Of a DNA stretch of 64,000 nt, positions 46,960 to 59,344 are shown piece by piece. Source of the DNA: Viola odorata (lineage: Eukaryota > Streptophyta > Magnoliopsida > Malpighiales > Violaceae); assembly GCA_963691705.1 (NCBI GenBank), contig OY829545.1, positions 16,877,569 to 16,941,568 of the forward strand. The letters are read 5' to 3'. Position 1 is the stretch's first letter; every line of letters starts with the position of its first letter. The notes below the pieces were generated by a model, which was given only the letters and a program-made list of their open reading frames with translations, was not told the DNA's origin and ran no database searches. The position numbers were made by a program, and so were the translations under genes.

Positions 46960-49345
46960 CACATCTTCTGATTTTGTTCAAGACTTCGCACTGATGTTGT
47001 GAGCATCGAGGAACTTCCATTGGTTTCAATGAGCTTGATTACTACACCTTTCAGGTCATCCCCATTCACATGAACAAGGTCAGGTCGAGAGGAAACATCG
47101 CCATATTGTCAAAGTTATTCTTTCCATGATGGCTCTCGCCTCTGTTCCTCGACCTTATTAATCGACAAAACTCCCACACTTTGTCCAATCATTTTCCATA
47201 CCAAAAACTCTTTAATCGCCATCCCGATCATTCTTTCTTAAAAGTTTTTGGTTGTGCATGTTTCCCTCTTCTTCGTCCATACGACAAAACACAAAATGGA
47301 TTTTCGAACCATCAAATGCATTTTCCTTGGTTATGGTTCTTCCCACATGGGTTACAAATGTCTTAACTTGGCCACTGGTCGAATCTTTTTAGCTCGGCAT
47401 GTTCGTTTCCATGAGAATGAATTTCCCTTTTCCAAACCACTGTCTCCAAAACCTCTGTCCGCTGCCCTGTGTGTCCTCTTCTTTTCCTCTCTCGTGTCTT
47501 GTTCTTGCATCACAACCCATTTCTGACAACAACAGAGGACCGGCCCATTCAAGCCCCTTGCAGTGCCCCAGCCCAGGTAATATGCCAGGGACTCCTGTTG
47601 CTCCTCTCACTAATTCGGCCCATAACAATACTGGCCCATCTACTACACCCTCTCCTGAACAGCCAACATCTGACCAACCCACCTCTGCTCCTCACTCAGA
47701 AACGGTACCACACCTCCTTCCTCTCCACCACAACGTACCCATCATATGAATCTCCGCCCGACAAAACACCCAAACCCGAAATACGCTCTCACCGTTTCCA
47801 TTCCTCCACCATCAACGACCTCTCTTGAATCTGAGCCGTCTTGCTTCACAGTGACCAATAAGGATCCGAATTGGCGGCGTGCCATGGCCTCTGAGTTATC
47901 TGCTTTACGGGAGAATGGCACTTGGGAGCTGGTTCCTCGTGTTTCAGGTCAGAATGTTGTTGACAATCGGTGGGTTTTCAAAATTAAGAGGAAAGCAGAT
48001 GGTAGTATTGAGCGCTATAAGGCACGCTTAGTGGCAAATGGGTACAATCAACAGTCGGGTGTCGATTTTGACGAAACCTTTAGTCCCATGGTCAAACCGA
48101 CTACCATCCGGGTAGTCTTGAGCATTGCAGTCTCTCCTGGTTGGGGAATTCGCCAACGTGATGTTCAAAACGCTTTCTTAAATGGGTTCCTGAGTGAGAC
48201 ACTGTATATGCAGCAACCCCAAGGGTTTGTTGATTCTGATCGTCCATAGGATGTTTGTTTGTTGCGTCGCTCGCTATACGGGATCAAGCAATCACCACGA
48301 GCTTGGTATTCGAGGTTAGCAACTTTCTTGGTTCAATTTAGTTTCTCTAATTCCCGTCAATTGGGCAAATGCGCCCATAGTGACTAGACGTGTCAATTGG
48401 GCAAATTTGTTCACCGTGTTCCTCCTCATTTATGTGGATGATATAATATTGACGGGTAGTGATGAATCTGCTATCTCTCGTATTGTCAATTTGTTGGGGC
48501 GTGAATTCCGGCTGAGGGATTTAGGAACACTTTCTTATTTCCTGGTTCTTGAGGCACAAATGACACATGCTGGTTTGTTTCTTAATCAAAGGAGATATGC
48601 CACTGAATTAATAGATAAAGCTGGTATGGCTAATACTAAACCCCCTGCCACTCCGTCCTCTCTTGTTAAACATGTTTCAGATGATTCGAGTGCTTTCTCT
48701 GATGTTACCTTATATCAAAGCATCGTCGGTTCTCTGATCTATCTTGGTATGACAAGGCCAGATTCAGCCTTTGCGGTGACTCAAGCTTGCCAGTTATGCA
48801 CAATCCGACCGTCGTGCATTGGGAACTCGTTAAACGAGTGCTTCGGTATCTTAAAGGAACTCTTGGTATGGGAATTTTGCTTCAAAATGGTTCTTTTGAT
48901 GTCAACGTTTACACAAACGCTGACTGGGCCGGTAGTACTGTTGACCGAAAATCTACTGGTGCCTAATTAACTTTTCCCAACTTGGTCTCATGGCAATACA
49001 AAAAGCAGAAAACAGTAGCTCGCTCCTGGAGTGAGGCCGAGTACAAGGCTCTTGCAGACGGTGCTGCGGAAGCCCTCTGGGTTTCTCACCTTGTTACTGA
49101 ACTACAGGTCTCACCATGTTCCATTCCGGTTTTGTGGTGTGATAATGTTAGCGCCACCTGTATGGCTTCTAACCCGTTGTTCCATGCTCAAATGAAACAT
49201 ATAGAGGTGGACTATCATTGCGCTCGTGACAGTGTTGCTAAGAAAGAGTTGCTTGTTCGTTACATACCTACTGAAGACCAGCTCACTGATCTCTTAACGA
49301 AGCCTCTTTCTTCCAAACGGTTTGGTTTTCTTCAGTTTCTTTGAA
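46960..49345 (+). mobile_element. degenerate Ty1/copia pol (integrase, reverse transcriptase, RNase H)
   Basis: Gag and protease are absent. Integrase remnants start near 46,970 (KTLRTD) and continue with EQGQVERKHRHIV, LINR, SPYQKLFNR-like and FLKVFGCACFPLLRPY, then shift frame to CIFLGYGSSHMGYKCLNLAT. Reverse transcriptase begins WRRAMASELSALRENGTWEL, with RWVFKIKRKADGSIERYKAR and ETFSPMVK. After a stop at 48,247-48,249 and a scrambled stretch it continues with LIYVDDIILTGSDES. RNase H has ADWAGSTVDRKSTG and WSEAEYKALADGAAEALW. It ends near DLLTKPLSSKRFGFL. Several frameshifts and stops mean it is inactive. Confidence 0.9.
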
Positions 49346-52063
49346 GTAATGCTGCCCTTGTATGAGAAATTGGTTCTCTCATTTTCTTTGAATTTTTCTT
49401 TCTTTCTTTTCAAGAATCAAAGATTCGTTTTCTTACAAAAAAAGAAAAAAAGAATCAAGGTAGTTGAAATGAGATTGATTGCATTGTTTTTCTATGATTC
49501 GTCACCAAAAATAAATTTTAGAGTGCTAATTTACTTTGGATTACGGTCCAGCTTATGGGCTTGGGCTAAAAAAGAAGCCTGTTTAAGGTTCTTAGTAAGC
49601 AAGCGTGCATTCTTCCATCTTAATTTTCTTCAAGCCTGAGTATACTTTCTTGCTCTCTTTTTTCGAAAAGCAAGGCCCGGCCCATCTCACTCGCTATGCT
49701 TCAGCCCAGCCCATCTATTTAAGCTCGTCTTCTCATACCATCTGGTCGAAACACCTACCTCCAATCCCAACCGTCTATTTTTCACCTAAAACCTTCATCT
49801 GAGAATACAGCGAAACGACTGATTGATTAAGTAGTAAGTGATGGTTGTATTAATGCAGAGGATAACCTGAAACAAATTGATAAAAAGAGAAAAGATATCC
49901 ACCACTTGATTTAAAAATAAAAAGAATAAATTATATTATAAAACGAACGGACTACATTTTTTGGAAATAATGAATTATATAAATTATAAAATGGACATAA
50001 ACGGTAAGTATACGTGGAGTCAGGCAAGTGGTGACTGGACCAACAACGGCGGATGCATTATTGAGATTTTAGAAATGACACCCTGAATCAATGGTCAAAA
50101 GACAAAATCTCCGTCAGTTTATTCTTTTTGGCAGAAAGGGATCGAATTAAACTAATTAATAGATTGGTATACCTCCAAACCAATCCATGCAGTACTGTCT
50201 CTTTGACAACATCCACTGCATCAGTTTCCTTTTTTAAATAATGGTGGAAAAGTAGAGACGAATACAAAATCTGCTGAAACTAACATCCACTACTACTACG
50301 TCGTTTCTTGCATGAAATTATTAGTATTATTTTGATCTAAGAATATGCCAATTGTCTGTTGTCTAGCATCGTTACTGCATCAAAGTTTGTCACTCTCCTT
50401 CCATAAAGCTATGGAATGGAAACCACCATTCTTTTTTTCTCTGTGGTGGTCTAAGGGGATGGTGGCGACCATAGACATCACATGTTCATGTCTTTCAGTT
50501 TTTAGCTAATTGTACTGTAGTGGCTACAGAGGTTTTCGCAAAAAATAGAATCACAAAGAAATCATCTTTAGTTTCAAGAGTGTATGTTTGGTTTCAGACA
50601 CAACACATCTACTGTTCATTAGGCAGAGCTAGCGCCCATGGCTACACATGGACAGGACCTAACTGTTTGTCTATTTTACCTAATTATAACTCATTATAGA
50701 TAAGATGCACTCCAATTCTTTATTTTTATTTTTCTCTTTTTTATAGAATAGAGAAAAACAACTAACGAACATCAGTATACGCAAAAATAAACATCTATTT
50801 TATCACCATTTTCGTCGGAAATTTGGTTTAATTATGACCGAATATAGTAAAAAATTCATGATTAAAGTCTAGATCTTCACTTTGAAGTTTTAACTATTAT
50901 TTCTTAAAATCGGGGTCATGTTGAGACGGAATCAGTTTATTATATTTGAAAAATCAAAAAGAATATCATAGCTAAAGAAAAAATAAATTATACTTTTATA
51001 TATATATATAAAATTGTCTAAATCTTTTTGTTGGGAAAATAAAATTCTTTAAATCAAAGATGATCATTCAAAGTCTCATGAGTAGGAAATAACATGAAAT
51101 TATTTTGTGGGGGGTGGAAATTATTGACGACGCTCCATGGTACCAAATCTGGAATGAATGTTTGTTTTGATTTTTTTTGGAATCAAATGAAAATTCAATG
51201 TCCGTAATGATAAAATCATAAAAACTGAATAATAATAATAATAAGTTATTATTACTATGGGGACAAAAATTCTATGAGTAACATGGACTCGTGAGGGGGG
51301 GGGGCTTTTTGATGATTATTCCAAAATCAGATTTTGAAGACCCACAACCCACGTGGTCTGCCCTCCATGTTCGCGGTCATTGCCCCCATGCTGACTCACC
51401 CGATCCTTTCTTTCACTTATCGTGATTTTACAATATTTAATTATCGCTTTAATTTTGAGCACGTATATTAAAGAGGTCGGATGACTCATTGTTTGAAATA
51501 ATTTTACCTCTTATTTTTTCTCAAAAGTACGGTAAAAAATACGTACCCAAAATTAAAATGACATTTAATTAAACTGGGAAGGAGTATTATTTTGTTACAT
51601 CTGGATATTGGTTTATCATTTTTTAGTCAAAATAATTTGTTAATATGAACATTTTCCCAACTGATGATGGAGGTTTTAATTTTCTTAATAAATTGTATTT
51701 ATTCTTATTTAAATAATAATATGTATACATTTAAATAAAAAAATTAGTAGAAATATTAATTATAATTATAATAGTATGATGCTTTAGGAATTATATTTCG
51801 GACTATTATCTAATCGGTATTTTTTTTGCAAAGTTGTAGATATATGTTATGTTTCAGATTTCTCAATTTGTAATTTTTATATTTAGCAAAAAAAATATGA
51901 TTGACTTGTCAATTTGTATGAAGTCTAAAACAATTTTCGTATTTATACAAATTAACCATTGAAAGTTTAAAACACTATTTTATGTTAATCCGGAGATAAT
52001 TTATTACTTGTCTAATTGAGGAAGATATTAATAAAATTCAAAGTTCAACACCGTTTATAAAAA

Positions 52064-52067
<4 letters not shown>
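49346..52067. other. intergenic, no gene seen
   Basis: The first 450 bp follow the copia pol and may include 3' element sequence, but no LTR matching 45,888-46,730 is present. The remainder is AT-rich with an AAT microsatellite at 51,226-51,242 and a G-run at 51,293-51,303. GGGAAGGAGTA near 51,577 resembles one end of a Stowaway element without a partner. Confidence 0.5.
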
Positions 52068-52107
<40 letters not shown>

Positions 52108-52109
<2 letters not shown>

Positions 52110-53349
52110 GAAAACGACAGATTGACACCCAGAAGATACTTCGGTGGACAATCGGACCACCAGACTATCGCCGTGACCAATTTGGCACCCAACAAATCTC
52201 CGTTAGACAAAATTGCACCCAACATTTCCTCCGTTAGACGGTCAAGCCACCGTGACGGTTAAGTTTGACTAACGATGTTAAATAATTGACACGTGGCCGT
52301 TACATGCTGACGTGTTAAAAAATATAAAAATTGTAAAAATAGGGAGAAATTTTTTAAAAACTCCAAAAAAATATAAAAAAAGTTCAGAAAAAATATAAAA
52401 ACTTTTTTAAAAAATTAGAAAATATATAAAAAGATCCAGAAAATATAAAAAAGTTCAAAAAAGGATAAAAAATTTCAAAAAATATAAAAAAATCCAGAAA
52501 AATATATTTTTTTAAAAAATTATAAATAAAAAATAGGAAACACAAACCAATAGAATTTTTTTTAAAAAAATTAGACACTCCGTATAGTGTAAAAATAAAT
52601 TATTTTCAAATATTTTATTATTATTTTTATTTTAAAATAAAATACCTTAAAAATAGAAAAATATAATAAGAAAAAAAGAAAAAAGAAAAAACGCACTCCG
52701 TATAGATGCTAGAAATGCTAACTTCACCCCTCCACACCTTTTTTTTAGTTTCTCTTTTAGGATAGTGAGTTTATTGAAGGAATTGAAGAAGAAAGTGATA
52801 AGGATTTTGTCCATTTTTTTAAAAATCCTATTGGTTTGAATTTTCTATATTTTTTTACATTATAATTTTTTCCTCTTTTTATTGCACTTACATTATTTTA
52901 AGATATTTTATTTTAAAATAAAAATTATAATAAAATATTTGAAAATAATTTATTTTTACACTATACGGAGTGTCTAATTTTTTTTTAAAAAAATTCTATT
53001 GGTTTGTGTTTCCTATTTTTTATTTATAATTTTTTAAAAACAAATTTTTTTTATATATTTTTCTGGATTTTTTTTAAAAATTTTAAGATTTTCTCCCTAT
53101 TTTTACAATTTTTATATTTTTTAAAATACTGACGTGGCATGCCACGTCAGCAGATAACGGTCACGTGTCAATTATTTAACACCGTTAGTCAAACTTAACG
53201 GTCACGGTGGCTTGACAGTCTAACGGAGAAAATGTTGGGTGCAATTTTGTCTAACGGAGATTTGTTGGGTGCCAAATTGGTCACGGCGATAATCTTGTGG
53301 TCCGATTGTCCACCGAAGTATCTTCTGGGTGCTAATATGTCGTTTGCCC
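52108..53349. mobile_element. large foldback element, probably Mutator-like
   Basis: The 1,242-bp element begins GGGAAAACGACAGATTGACA and ends with the near-inverse of it. Inverted arms of about 540-570 bp are collinear (for example GACACTCCGTATAGTGTAAA at about 52,573 and its inverse near 52,960), with a loop at about 52,650-52,895. It sits inside a TA dinucleotide run, so the 9-bp duplication TATATATAT is compatible with a MULE but not diagnostic. No transposase is present. Transcription through it would give a long hairpin RNA. Confidence 0.85.
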
Positions 53350-53359
53350 TATATATATA

Positions 53360-54195
53360 TATTATTTCATTGTTTAGACTTTGTTTTATATAATGGACTC
53401 TAGCCCATTTTCTCTTTTACAAATGAAAGCAGAAAAAAAAAACTTTGTTCTAATGAAAATGAAAACCCTCCGGCGGTCTATGGGAGAAAATTTTAGGTAG
53501 CGAGAGTAATTACTACTCCATATTTCTCCATATAATAAATTAGTAACACATAATAATAATTAAATAAATAAAAAAATATAATTTAATATGAAAAGGATAA
53601 ACTTTAATATTAAATTTTAGTCATATTAATTAAAAATTAACATATGTTAAATTTATGCATAGAAATGTACCGAGTAATAAATACATCTAGATATACTTGA
53701 TGTTTTTTCGGTTCACATAGGACAAAAATTAAACGATGATCTGCGGGCGACATCTTTTTTTAATTTTCCCTCTTTTTTTATAAGACTAAAAAGATGACTG
53801 GCCATCCCTCCGTTAAAAGGCGCAAAAAGCGGTTGTCTTTTTATGCATGCTACTTTTGTCTTTTTCCATGGCGACACAATTCGGCTGCGATTAATATGAA
53901 ACATAGATACGGACATGAGACACGATAAAATACTCCAATACAATAATTTCTAAAAACTTTAGATGCATCACGGTTAGATCTATTATTTGGACAGATCGGG
54001 TTGGGCCAAGGCTAAATTTCGATAAGTCCTTTAAAATTAAGGTGGGTCAAATTTTAACGGGTTAACTTTTACATGGCCTAAACTCGATCCTCTTTCTAAT
54101 CGAACCACCCACAGATCTCATAAACCAATCCGTTTTTATCCTCTCAAATCTCTTAACGAGCATGTCAATCACTTAATTTAATAAAGTAAAGACCT
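53360..54195. other. intergenic, no feature seen
   Basis: AT-rich. The open frame at 53,713-53,943 (-) has no recognisable content. Purine/pyrimidine-skewed GGGTTGGGCC-type words near 53,997 recall repeats found near 54,460 and 58,990, but no boundaries can be set. Confidence 0.45.
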
Positions 54196-54199
54196 TAAC

Positions 54200-54430
54200 T
54201 TGTTTTTTTTTTAGAACTACACCGAAGAAACCACAAGAAGTAAGCAATTACCCTCACAATGCATTCACACATATATACAAGATACATAGGAAAGAATTAA
54301 CCAATAACCAGAACCCGAAAATTCAGCCCAAACACACCAAGCTAATCATGCCCACCATCAATTGTTGTGCCTATTCTCTTTTGTGATATCCAATTGGCAT
54401 AAATAGTGACCAACCGCAATTGCGTAATAT
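54200..54430 (-). mobile_element. 5'-truncated LINE 3' end
   Basis: A plus-strand T run at about 54,199-54,211 is the A-tail of a minus-strand element. Upstream of it, on the minus strand, ANWISQKRIGTTIDGGHD followed by a stop at 54,342-54,344 resembles the C-terminal end of RNase H-bearing plant LINEs, as at 59,510. Only about 230 bp remain. Confidence 0.4.
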
Positions 54431-57400
54431 ATATAATATAATTAATAAAAGTCGGGTCAGGTCGGGCCTGGACCCGGGCTTAAAATCTTAGAGCCCAGGT
54501 CCGGTCTTTTCACATTGACGAGCCGACTCGGTCAAGCCCTAAAATTTGGCTGTCCAAGTTCATCCATTTCTCGTAAGTTCTTGGCTAGCCCTACAAGCGA
54601 CCCATTTAATTAACAATTCTAGTTACAGTTAAGTACACGTCGATTTTATATATTTTTAAAATATAATTTATATTTTTTATTATAAAATAGCTTTAGTAGT
54701 TAAAATATCACCTTGTGATAAATATATTTTTATAAACATAATACTTTTTAGATGACAATTTTTTTTTATAGAAATTTACTAGGCACACATAAAAGAGTAC
54801 AAACTAGAAAAATCCAAAATTTATATTACCATTAAATTATTAAAAAAAATAATTGTAAAAAGCATAATTAGAATGTCAAATTTTTTTAATTTTCTTAATT
54901 ACCATACCTGTTAATTTCATACTAAAATTAAAATTGATTTTCCAATCGATAAAATAGAGTTGAATTAAAACTCAAATAATATACTAACACTATAAAATAA
55001 CAATCAAATACCTATGGCATATTTCCGACGGAACTATACGGTCGAAAAATAGCGACCGGTTTCCGTAACTTCTTTTTAAATTTTGTAGTTTAATTAAATA
55101 TTGATGGAAAACTTTGTACGTTTCAATGGACAAACCGTCGAAACTCATGGCGACGGCTACATTTGTCGCGAATTTTGTTATTTCGACGAAAATTCTATCA
55201 AAAATGCTAGCGACAGTGAATTCTCTCAATGCGCCAATCATATAGTAGCAATCTCTAATTTGATTAATTAATATAATTAGCTAGCTGACCTTATCTTTAT
55301 TAATCTCTAAATTTAGAACCTAACCAGCCACTAACTTATTTTGATAATGCTTGTTATATACTTTTTGACTTTTGGTTGACATTTTTATAAATTATCACTA
55401 CCAACTAATTGACATCCTAATTTTGATTATTTTTTTATAAAAAAAATCATTTATAATCTTTGATAAATGAATCACAATTTTTTACAGTCGGGAGAACTCA
55501 AAACTACTGAGTGAGTTTAATCGAATATCAGATAAATTTATCACTCGATGATATCTATAGCAAAGAGAAGGAAATAATTTTTTTATTTTGCTGTTTTACT
55601 CGCATAGCTTTTCATTTTATATAGTATGGATTGAATAAAATTTAAATCAATGTATATACTATAAATTAAGGGATTAATTAATTAAGAGTATAATTGTAGG
55701 TGGGAATGGAAAATAGATTAGGGAGGGGATGGCAGCTTGGAAACGCGTTTACGGGGGTTGTTCTAATTATGCGCATCTAGATCAAACTACGTGTCTTCCA
55801 CTCATTATAAAGTCTTCAAATTCAAATTAAAAAGTTGTTAATTTCCCAACATTTCACAACAAACAAGAGCGCGTGGCCTGGTACCATTCCTTGGAGTATA
55901 CAACATTTACCCGAACACACAAGGAATCTCTAACAACCCAATCATTAGGAGCATAAAGTGTGTTCTTCCTCACTTAATTTCATCATCGTATGGTAATTAA
56001 TATTCTAATCAAACTCTTAATTTTTCTTCTAACCCTTCTCGCAACATTGTCTTGTTATCGTTATGATCAACATTGTCTTCCTCACTCCAATATTCTAATT
56101 TCATCAATGTTGTCTTGCTATAGTTACGATCAACATGTAGTTTATGTGGGTATTTTACTGCTTGAAAACGCCGTATTTTTTAACGATCAAATTTAATATG
56201 AGTAAGATTAATTTTGATTAAGTAAATTTAGGAATAAATACGTTTGGATAATAAAAAATGACCATAAAAACCTAGCGGATAGAGACATGATTCATGAACC
56301 ACAATTGACAAGCTTTGCTGGAAGCATTTCTTTATTGCATAAACGATTGACATTACCTTTATCTAGATTGTCGATCACCTATTATGACAATATCATATCT
56401 TGTACTTGTAGATAGATTTTGGAATAGAATAATTAAAGAAACACACATTGTTTCTCAACTCATAATACTTTACCTTTTATTAGGTTAATTCAGTCTTAAT
56501 CTAATAAATTTAGTGATAATTTATATCAAAAGTTTTACGCTCTTCTTTAAATATTATCTCCCAAAAGTAAAATGAATCTAGTTTATCAAATTTATTGAAA
56601 GTAAAAAATAAAATTATTATGATTTTTTTTACTAATGTAATAATGTGTGGGTAATTTATTGTTTGTTTCAGTTTTTTAATACTTGAACCACAAATAATCC
56701 ACCATTTACAATTAGTCATGTTCACACATACGTGGAGTGTGCTCGTTAAAGAAATAAAATACTCATAATTATTAATATTTTCTTCTTACATGAAAGATTG
56801 AACTAGATGTCGACTGGGTTATAATTTGCTGGTTTGGGAAAATCACAGACAAAAGTATGGTGTTTTTGTTGTTTATCACGGAAAGATTAAAAGACAAGAA
56901 ACGATCACCCCTTCCATACGAACTATACTTGGCTCGAAAGAAGGCATTGTCAAAATCAAAAGGACATTGCACATTTGCTGTTAAACTTTTTGAAACGTAC
57001 GTCGAGATAAAGATTGGACGACCCAACTGCGATGCTGGAGGCAGAGGCCCTCTCGTCTCGTGTTACAAAAACACAAAGAAAGAAAACTGGAAAAGAAAAA
57101 CTTTACATTATATAGCACCTTTTTGTACCTAATGTGTTGGGCCCTCATGTTCAAACATTTTTATGTGTTAAACACTTATCTTGTCATGCCATCTTTTGAT
57201 TGGTTGATTATATTTTCCAAAATTCCTTTTGTATAGGGTGAAATAGATGTTTTATTCGGTTAAAATGTATATATAGTTTGGAGGGTATATAGTTGATTTA
57301 GTGCCATAAAACGAATACAAAGGTCAGGTTAAATCTCTAATTTGAATCTTCCTATTTCTAATTAGGAGTACAAGAAAATGTTACCATCAATAAATTAATA

Positions 57401-57960
57401 TTTTTCACTACTAAACTAGTGAATTTTAAGTTCTAACACACCGTGCATCGAGTTCGGTAAAAAGAAATTACTACTAGTAAAAAGTATACAAACTAGTTAT
57501 TAAATTCTGTAAATTATATAATTTTGAAAGGGATTAAACATATATATTGATGAATAAAGCAAACTATAATAACAATTATAACAATGAAGAAAGAAAGAAA
57601 GGAAGAAAGAAAAAAACAACCATATGAAAGAGTAATCCCCACCTGGCCTAGAGATTAGCCGGTGTTCGTGTCTGAAATGTGTTAATCATCCTCATTACTA
57701 TCTCTCTCTCACCTCCGCATTAATCACCTCTCTAATCTCTTTCCTTAATCTCTACAACGCTAATCATTTACTAGTAATTATTAGTACCACAATTTACAAA
57801 CTCTATACACATTACCACATTCACCTGTGATGAGCTCCGTAAAAAAAGATTTACCGCCTCCACGTCATCACATTTTATTTCCATCTTCGACTAATTATAA
57901 TTAATTAACACCATCTTACTAATTAATTAATTAACACACACTCAAAATGTTGTTAATTAA
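54431..57960. other. long interval with no confirmed gene
   Basis: It contains the possible CACTA-like fragment at 55,017-55,230. A short frame at 55,990-56,196 begins with a hydrophobic stretch but is not supported as a gene. A more GC-rich patch lies at 56,870-57,070, open on both strands, with no recognisable protein family. Confidence 0.5.
55017..55230. repeat. possible CACTA-transposon subterminal fragment
   Basis: Repeated, mutually inverted CGACGG/CCGTCG and GCGAC/GTCGC words (for example CCGACGGAACTATACGGTCG and GGCGACGGCTACATTTGTCG) resemble the subterminal repeats of plant CACTA elements. No CACTA terminus or target duplication was found, so this is tentative. Confidence 0.3.
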
Positions 57961-57978
57961 TAATAATCACCATCATCA

Positions 57979-58350
57979 TCAGCAGGCGTAGAACTCCACA
58001 AGCTCGTCCATCGATTCCGGCTGCGGGTCGGCATTTTCGAGCATCCAAAGCAGATGTTCGAACAAGACAACCTCGCACGAAACGCTGATTGTGTCCGAAT
58101 CGTCTTCAGTAGACCGGTCAGCGAGCTCGCGGAAGAGTGGGTGATCGACTATGTCGGAGCTGAGGAGGTAGCGCCGGCGAGACTTTCCGACATAGACTGC
58201 GTGGACGTCGCCGACGCAGCTGCCGGGGGAGGAGGCGCCGTCGTCATTGGCGATGGAGTTTCCGCCGTGGCGGCTAATTGGTAACTTGTTGAAGGAATTG
58301 AACTTTTTAAGGACTGATTTGAGCCTCATTAGCTTGCCTCCTCTGGCCAT
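57979..58350 (-). CDS. SAUR protein of the SAUR76-78 type (123 aa, single exon)
   Basis: An intact intronless frame. It starts MARGGKLMRLKSVLKKFNSF, the basic N terminus of the SAUR76-78 group. The SAUR domain spans about residues 48-112: DVHAVYVGKSRRRYLLSSDI, then HPLFRELADRS, then a conserved CEVVLFEHLLWMLEN near residues 91-105. Compared with the SAUR gene at 42,718 it lacks the [10 protein letters not shown] form, which is normal for this subgroup. The C terminus is acidic (ESMDELVEFYAC). In Arabidopsis, SAUR76-78 proteins link auxin and ethylene signalling and promote growth; this is family knowledge. A TATA box lies 102 bp upstream. Confidence 0.92.
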   Translation of the reverse strand: MARGGKLMRLKSVLKKFNSFNKLPISRHGGNSIANDDGASSPGSCVGDVHAVYVGKSRRRYLLSSDIVDHPLFRELADRSTEDDSDTISVSCEVVLFEHLLWMLENADPQPESMDELVEFYAC

Positions 58351-58451
58351 TTTCTTGTTGGTGAGGAAGAAAAAGGAGAAATTTGAGGAGAGAAAAGCGA
58401 AGTAGTTTGTTTGTTTTTGGTAGTGTTACGAGAAAGGAGAAGGAAGGTTCG

Positions 58452-58457
58452 TTTATA
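58452..58457 (-). promoter_or_regulatory. TATA box of the SAUR76-78-type gene
   Basis: TATAAA on the minus strand (within the palindromic TTTATAAA) lies 102-107 bp upstream of the start codon at 58,350, giving a leader of about 70 bp. Confidence 0.55.
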
Positions 58458-58628
58458 AAGGGAAAGATGAAAGGGTGATGTGGTAATCTTGTTTGATGGG
58501 CCGTTACAGGTGTGGTCCGCTTTGGTGTGGGGTCCATCTTTTGTGTGATAAAGATAGTGGCGGCAAGGATTTGGGGCAAAAAGAAAATAGTTGCGTTTTT
58601 TTGCGTTTGGAGGGTATTATGTTGCTGA

Positions 58629-59337
58629 CAAAAAAAGCCGTTGCATTGTAAGTTAATCACATAAATGCCACTCACCCAACTTACTTAGTACTTATACTCC
58701 GATTATTTTGGCCCCAGTAACCATGCTCCACCAGTGTTGGCATACTAAAATCCCATATCACTAGTAAAACTCAAACGGACCAAATCTAGACGGGACGGAT
58801 CTATTTTTTCAAAACCCAAATTTGACTTTTTAAATTTAACGAGTAAAGCGAATTTAATGAACCTATTGATTTAATAAAAATGATTTCATTTAATGAAACA
58901 TTGTAGTTTTTTATTTTTATAAAACTAATCGTAATATGTATTATTTTTTATATATAAATATATATTATGGGACAAACTATAATTTTAAAGCCCAGATCAG
59001 GCCTTCTAATTTTAACAAGTCGAGCCTGAATGTGTCAGACCTAGAATTTGAAAGTCCACTCCCAACTAACCCTTTAGGGCAGGGCTCGGGTGGACCCAAT
59101 AACCTACTAGTCCGTTAAACAGGTTTAATCTTCAGTTAAATTTTGAGAACGCAGTTGTTTATAAATTTAGTATCAGCATGAAAGAATCAAATAAGATGAG
59201 TTTGGATTAGTTAACAAAGTGAGGTTGGAAACCAAATAAATTATTAAAAAAAAAAGTCATTGCATTGCCAGTTAATCACCTAAATGCCACTCACCCAACT
59301 ATGCTCCGATTATTTTGGCTCAAGTAACCATGCTCTA
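58629..59337. repeat. pair of about 90-bp direct repeats, about 520 bp apart
   Basis: 58,629-58,730 and 59,246-59,337 share GTTAATCACNTAAATGCCAC, CTCACCCAAC, then CTCCGATTATTTTGG and GTAACCATGCTC. The second copy has a 9-10-bp deletion after CACCCAAC and several base changes. Between them lies AT-rich sequence with GGGTTCGG-type words but no gene. The repeat lies immediately upstream of the SAUR gene and next to a LINE fragment. Confidence 0.85.
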
Positions 59338-59344
59338 GTTTTTT

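Noticed and set aside
51540..51590. Lone Stowaway-like end (GGGAAGGAGTA)
   Set aside because: No matching left terminus was found within MITE distance.
55990..56196. 68-aa frame with hydrophobic start and two Cys-Tyr-x-Tyr-Asp-Gln-His repeats, like a small secreted peptide
   Set aside because: The similarity comes from a local DNA duplication; there is no mature-peptide pattern, promoter or splice evidence. Expression data could reopen it.
56857..57132. 91-aa plus-strand frame in a GC-richer patch
   Set aside because: Open on both strands, with no recognisable family.
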